From Vibrio maritimus (GTDB lineage Bacteria; Pseudomonadota; Gammaproteobacteria; Enterobacterales; Vibrionaceae), in assembly GCA_000755425.1 (NCBI GenBank), contig BBMT01000008.1:1-64000 (forward strand): a DNA stretch of 64,000 bases, in the 5' to 3' direction. A model generated the notes under the pieces. It did not search any database, was not told where the DNA came from, and was given only the letters and a program-made list of their open reading frames with translations. Numbering within the stretch: position 1 is the stretch's first letter; every line of letters begins with the position of its first letter. Below, one piece after another: positions 59,726-64,000 of the stretch. A program made the position numbers and the translations under genes.

Positions 59726-61108
59726 TTAACCGTGGTTAAACGTGCTTGAGCTTTCCTCGTCGACAGAGTTCACGACTGGAAATTTCTCAAACTTCTCGAT
59801 GGTGCGTTTTAGGTCTTGAACCAATAGGTCAACCATGTCGTGGCTAACGCCGTGACGAACTAGGATTCGCATGATGACGAGGTCTTCGCGGTTTGATGGC
59901 ATTGAGTAAGCCGCAATCTGCCACCCGCGAGCACGAATAGCGTCACTGAGGTCGAACAGGTTAAAGCCGGCATCTACATCTTGCTTTAGGCTAAAGCTCA
60001 TTGCTGGTATGCCGCCACGGCCATCGTAGATGATGTCGAACAGACCCATTTTGCTGACTTCATCTGCTAGATATTGAGCTGAGTGGTAGCACGCATCGTG
60101 GATGCGTTTGTAGCCTTCTTTACCTAAGCGGAGAAAGTTGTAGTACTGAGCGACAATCTGGCCACCTGGGCGTGAGAAGTTCAAAGCGAACGTAGCATAT
60201 CGCCACCAAGGTAGTTCACACGGAAGATAAGATCTTCTGGTAGATCGCTTGCTTCACGGAAAACCACCCAGCCCACACCTAGAGGGGCTAGACCATATTT
60301 GTGACCAGATGCGTTGATAGATTTAACGCGAGGAATACGGAAGTCCCATTCCAGCTCAGGTTCACAGAACGGAGCGATGAATGCACCACTCGCGCCATCA
60401 ACGTGCATTGGAATATCAAGACCAGTTTCTTGCTCCAATTTGTCCAGTGCCTCTGCAATGGCTTTTACCGGTTCGTATTGGCAGGTAAATGTCACCCCTA
60501 GTGTTGGTACTACGCCAATAGTGTTTTCATCAACGCGTGCAAGTACTTCTTCAGGGGTCATCAATAGGCGGTTACCTTCCATAGGGATTTCGCGCAGTTC
60601 CACGTCCCAGTATTTAGCGAATTTGTGCCAGCAAACTTGTACAGGGCCGCAGATAAGGTTTGGTTTATCGGTTGATTTACCTTCTTTACGACGCTTTTCA
60701 CGCCAGCGCCATTTCATTGCCATACCACCGAGCATGGCTGCTTCACTTGAGCCAGTGGTTGAACAACCCATTGTGTTTTCTGGATCGGGAGAGTTCCAAA
60801 GGTCCGCTAACATGTGAACGCAGCGATCTTCGATTTCTGCAGTCTGAGGGTATTCATCTTTATCGATCATGTTTTTATCGATACATTCATCCATGATCTT
60901 ATGGATATTGTCATCTACAAGTTTGGCAGAACGTTGCTAAATTTTGACGTGAGTTACCATCTAGAATTAGCTCGTCAGAGACCAATTGATAAGCAGCCTC
61001 TGGGTTAGACTCATTATTTGGGAAAGTGTATTTTTCGATGGTCTTATCTAGTAGTTCATTAGCAAATACATCATCAAGTGCGTGGTTATTCACTTCGTTC
61101 AGTGGCAT
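59726..61108 (-). CDS. gadB: Glutamate decarboxylase, frameshifted twice
   Basis: About 461 residues after repairing losses near 60930 ([13 protein letters not shown]) and 60185 ([16 protein letters not shown]). The enzyme converts glutamate to GABA and CO2, consuming a cytoplasmic proton. Family sequences are [51 protein letters not shown], the cofactor aspartate in [10 protein letters not shown] and the cofactor lysine in [16 protein letters not shown]. The C-terminus TFNHG has a penultimate histidine like His465 of E. coli GadB (SFKHT), the residue that plugs the active site at neutral pH. ATG 61108 after GGAGC is chosen over an upstream in-frame start. The exchanger gene follows in the same direction. 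Confidence 0.93.
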
Positions 61109-61620
61109 GGTTAGCTCCAATATAGGTGTTGAAATAATAAGAGACGTTATCTGTCTGGTCACTAATTAAATAGATAAATTAACAAGCAGTTTTCTGTCTC
61201 GTTGAAGTCGAAATGAATTATTCACCATAAAGAAAATAAAACCATCAATAGAAAATAAAAAGCTAATAAATTAAGCCTCATAAAGCCATCAACAGGTCTG
61301 TTACTCGCTATTTTAGAGTGGGTATATTTACAAAATCATATCGCTCAGCGACCAACTAGTCTCAAATAAAGAGTTGATCCATAGTGTGTGAGTATCGCTT
61401 TGGTTATTGTTTGGTGCCGGGTTTTGGTAGGCTAAAGAACATATAATCCTTAAATATCAACAATTTGATTTTTGTTAGTAGAATCATTTGATGCTTGTTT
61501 TATCCTGTTTGGATTAATTTATCTCAATTCGTTCATAAAATGTCAGCAAGTCGATTAGAGAAGTCAGACGTATTTATTAGCACTTCTTTAATGATAGTTG
61601 AGTGACAGCAAGGTGAATAA
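61109..61620. other. AT-rich intergenic region upstream of gadB and the efflux operon
   Basis: About 510 bases with no gene. It contains the divergent promoters of gadB and the aaeX-like gene. I see no convincing terminators, and no strong sigma-70 boxes could be placed. Confidence 0.35.
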
Positions 61621-61821
61621 ATGAACGACCATATCTTATTTGACTATTTATACATTCCAGGTTTCATGGTGCTGGTGGTACAGGCAATAGCAATTCTAAT
61701 TATTACTAAATACACCATTGGGGGACTTATGAGGAAAGATAAAATCATGAACCCTTCATTAACTGAGTTAAGTTTGGTGATAGTAATTACTGGTCAGATA
61801 TTTTTGTATAAGGTGAATTAG
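61621..61821 (+). CDS. DUF1656 (AaeX-like) small membrane protein
   Basis: A 66-residue protein with two hydrophobic segments (GFMVLVVQAIAILIITKYTIGG and LTELSLVIVITGQIFLY). Size, position and an N-terminal short polar region match the DUF1656/AaeX proteins that precede the fusion protein and FUSC pump in aaeXAB operons. The next gene starts one base after its stop. Its function is not known; a small accessory subunit is likely. Confidence 0.7.
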   Translation: MNDHILFDYLYIPGFMVLVVQAIAILIITKYTIGGLMRKDKIMNPSLTELSLVIVITGQIFLYKVN

Positions 61822-61822
61822 A

Positions 61823-62673
61823 ATGAAGTTTTATCGAGTGTTATTGCCGACGATATTAGTCATTGCAGCAGGTGTAACTTGTTATAGCTCCTGGACTGCA
61901 TATACAGAAACTCTCTGGACTAGAGATGCAAAGATTCATGTTGAAATTGCTGAGATCGCGCCGAAAGTATCCGGGGAGATTATTTCGATAGCGGTCGCTG
62001 ACAACCAGTTTGTCAATGCCGGCGATCTGCTATTTGTTATTGATGATTCGGATTACAAAAACAACCTATCTCAAGCTAAGTTTGCGATGTTAAAAGCCAA
62101 AGCCGAATTGGACAAATCGAAGAATGTGTATCGCCGAGATTCCAAGCTGTTAAGCAAAAAGCTGGTTTCAGATGAACAGGTCATTTCAGAGAAACTAGAC
62201 GTTGCGGCGAACCAAGCGCAGTACGAGCAAGCACAAAGCAACCTCGCAAAAGCAGGGTTGGATTTAAGCCGCACTAAGGTTTACGCCCCTCAAGATGGCT
62301 ATGTGACCAACTTGAAGCAACGCGTTGGTAATTTCATTAATACTGGCGAGACGTTTGTCGCGTTGGTGGAGAGCAATACCTATTACGTTTTGGCGTACTT
62401 TACTGAAACTAAGGTCAAAGCTCTGCAAGAAGGGGCATTGGTGACGGTCACGCCGTTCTCTTCAAACAAAACCTTTACCGGTACTGTTGAGGGAATTGGA
62501 CGAGCGATTATTGACCAAAGCGCGGACAACTCTGGTTTGATTTCTAATGTGAGCCAACGGTTCCTTGGGTGAGATTGGCTCAGCGTGTGCCAGTGCGAAT
62601 AAGTATTCCTAAGTCGGTCATCGCCAATGAGCGTCTTATCGCTGGTACCACGGTTTCTGTGGACATTCAGTGA
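61823..62673 (+). CDS. AaeA-like efflux membrane fusion protein, frameshifted
   Basis: About 283 residues after restoring one A near 62550 (NVSQTVPWVRLAQRVPVRISIPK). One N-terminal membrane anchor (VLLPTILVIAAGVTCYSSW) precedes the HlyD lipoyl segment APKVSGEIISIAVADNQFVNAGDLLFVIDDSDY. A coiled-coil hairpin (residues 85-150) and YAPQDGYVTNLKQRVGNFINTGETFVALVE follow. The fusion proteins of the AaeA/EmrA type serve FUSC pumps for aromatic acids. Its stop TGA overlaps the ATG of the pump gene (TGATG), coupling translation. Confidence 0.85.
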
Positions 62674-64000
62674 TGTGGTTAGCTATTGCCCAGCAGTGGG
62701 CCAACCCGGACTCTACTAGATTTGCGCTGCGTTTCTGTTTGGCAGTGTTTCTAACCTGGGCTTTGTCTTTTCTGATGACATCGGATGCGACTAGCACATC
62801 CATGGCGACTGCTGCGATCATTCAGATAACTGGCAGTCGTGGCGCGAGCATCAAGAAATCGGCCGCACGTATTGTTGGGACGCTGACTGGTGGTTTGTAC
62901 GTTCTGTTTATCGCCAGCGCGACTTTGATCGATTCATGGCTATTTAACGCGTTCTTGATTTTTGGGATCGTGACGAGCCTTGGTATTGCCTCGTACTTCC
63001 ATAACCGTGTGTCTTATATGTTCGCGGTCGTTGGGATAACTCTGTCTTTGGTGGGCTTTCCATTGGCGGTGAACCCGGACATGGCAAATCTGTTTGATCA
63101 CGTGCAGCTTCGATGTGTGGGTATTGCTTTTGGCATTCTAATGTCGATGGTGGCAGGAATGGTCATCCCTTATCCCGATGATCACCAAGAGCTCTCAGCG
63201 GTAAAAAAGTACACACAGGGGTTTCTCAATAAGTTGTTCTTATCTGGTGAAGACAGCAGCACGACACTGATTCGAGGCTTTTTGGTGTTTGTAAGTAAGA
63301 AATGGCAACTGGTCGATGATGAAATCTACGGTAGTCGACACGAGCAGCAGGATAAGCTCAGTAGCCGAGCAGCCTTCTATGATTCAATCAACATTGGTGT
63401 TAGGGCTATCGAACTGAAGCAGTTAGGTGACCAAGTAGGTATGACAAAGGATGCTTGGGCGCTACTTATAGCAAGTCGATTTAACATCGTTGTTGATGAG
63501 GAGTTCCGCCAACAGTGGCAGCTTGCTAAAACCTCACGGACTCAGATGTTTGCTGAGCAAGTTGTACTCTTTAGCCAGCAGTTAGCGCGCCTTACGACTG
63601 AGGAAGCGACATTTGATTATTCGAAAAAGCAGTACGTGAGCGATATTGGTCGATTCACGGATGGTTTGGTGGTTGTCAACAACATGCTAAGGGCAGCGGT
63701 AGCTTTGTTTGCATTGTCATTCATGTGGATCGAGCTGCAGTGGGAGGATGGTATGACGGCGATGATTATGGCCGGAATGATCTTCTCGGTCTACGCGGCC
63801 AACCCTGGTGCGGAGCAGGCGCAAAGCGCTAATTTCTACGCTCAGCTTGTCGCCGGAGTGTTTGGATTCATTGTCACTTTTGGTGTGATGCCAATAGGGT
63901 CTCCATGGCTAGTGGCAGTCGCGAGCTTTATTGGTGTGTATTTGATGGCGTATTGGTACTGGCAAAGCAAATCACTTCTCAAAGTTGTTTGTATGGTGTC
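62673..64000 (+). CDS. FUSC-family (AaeB-like) efflux pump, 3' partial
   Basis: The gene runs past the window end; 442 codons are visible. The N-terminus MWLAIAQQWANPDSTRFALRFCLAVFLTWALSFLM opens the FUSC transmembrane module, with GSRGASIKKSAARIVGTLTGG (the aromatic-acid exporter signature) and further helices up to about residue 165. A cytosolic section follows, then a second membrane module (AAVALFALSFMWIELQWEDG... MPIGSPWLVAVASFIGVYLMAYWYW). AaeB-type pumps export aromatic carboxylates such as p-hydroxybenzoate. Substrate here is unknown. Confidence 0.85.
   Translation, partial: MWLAIAQQWANPDSTRFALRFCLAVFLTWALSFLMTSDATSTSMATAAIIQITGSRGASIKKSAARIVGTLTGGLYVLFIASATLIDSWLFNAFLIFGIVTSLGIASYFHNRVSYMFAVVGITLSLVGFPLAVNPDMANLFDHVQLRCVGIAFGILMSMVAGMVIPYPDDHQELSAVKKYTQGFLNKLFLSGEDSSTTLIRGFLVFVSKKWQLVDDEIYGSRHEQQDKLSSRAAFYDSINIGVRAIELKQLGDQVGMTKDAWALLIASRFNIVVDEEFRQQWQLAKTSRTQMFAEQVVLFSQQLARLTTEEATFDYSKKQYVSDIGRFTDGLVVVNNMLRAAVALFALSFMWIELQWEDGMTAMIMAGMIFSVYAANPGAEQAQSANFYAQLVAGVFGFIVTFGVMPIGSPWLVAVASFIGVYLMAYWYWQSKSLLKVVCMV

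Overview
The window is a stretch of a Vibrionaceae chromosome, most likely Vibrio. The evidence is the sialic-acid nan/nag cluster with a TRAP transporter, an SstT serine/threonine symporter, a phaP-phaC-phaJ granule cluster, a FadE-type acyl-CoA dehydrogenase, a BapA/VCA0849-type type I-secreted giant adhesin, and moderate GC with AT-rich intergenic DNA. No tRNA, rRNA, IS element, integrase or CRISPR array was seen. Many clearly homologous genes are interrupted by single-base indels (about 28 places), mostly losses in short homopolymer runs. The homology resumes in the next frame each time, so I treat these as sequence-quality artefacts and annotate whole genes across the breaks.

Layout. 1-12.2 kb: 3' part of a giant VCBS-repeat adhesin ending in an RTX/type I secretion module. 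12.3-22.5 kb: sialic-acid catabolism: two NanM-like kelch proteins, an RpiR-type NanR, NanA, the SiaPQM TRAP transporter, and divergently NanE, NanK and NagA. 22.6-23.8 kb: SstT. 24.1-26.7 kb: phaP-phaC-phaJ. 27.4-30.9 kb: a TetR/PsrA-like regulator translationally coupled to fadE, then a hotdog thioesterase. PsrA-type boxes (AAAC-N4-GTTT) lie in front of both the PHA operon and the regulator. 31.0-34.7 kb: two spondin-domain exported proteins coupled to an OmpR-type two-component system. 34.8-36.1 kb: an extra RsgA GTPase with an apparent leader-peptide attenuator.

36.3-61.1 kb is the most unusual part. It combines two RpoH-family sigma factor paralogues, two CadC-like membrane-bound winged-helix regulators sharing a nearly identical promoter element, and aspartate 4-decarboxylase (AspD) behind a 90-residue histidine-rich protein. 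It also holds glutamate decarboxylase (GadB) upstream of an AspT-family exchanger, an RND pump with a BamA-like barrel, TolC, PldA phospholipase and several small outer-membrane proteins. My reading is an acid/envelope-stress island: decarboxylases consume protons inside, an antiporter exchanges substrate and product, CadC-like proteins sense pH at the membrane, and the extra sigma factors remodel the envelope. That is inference from gene content and order.

61.6-64.0 kb: an AaeXAB-like efflux operon (DUF1656 protein, membrane fusion protein, FUSC-type pump) that runs off the window end.
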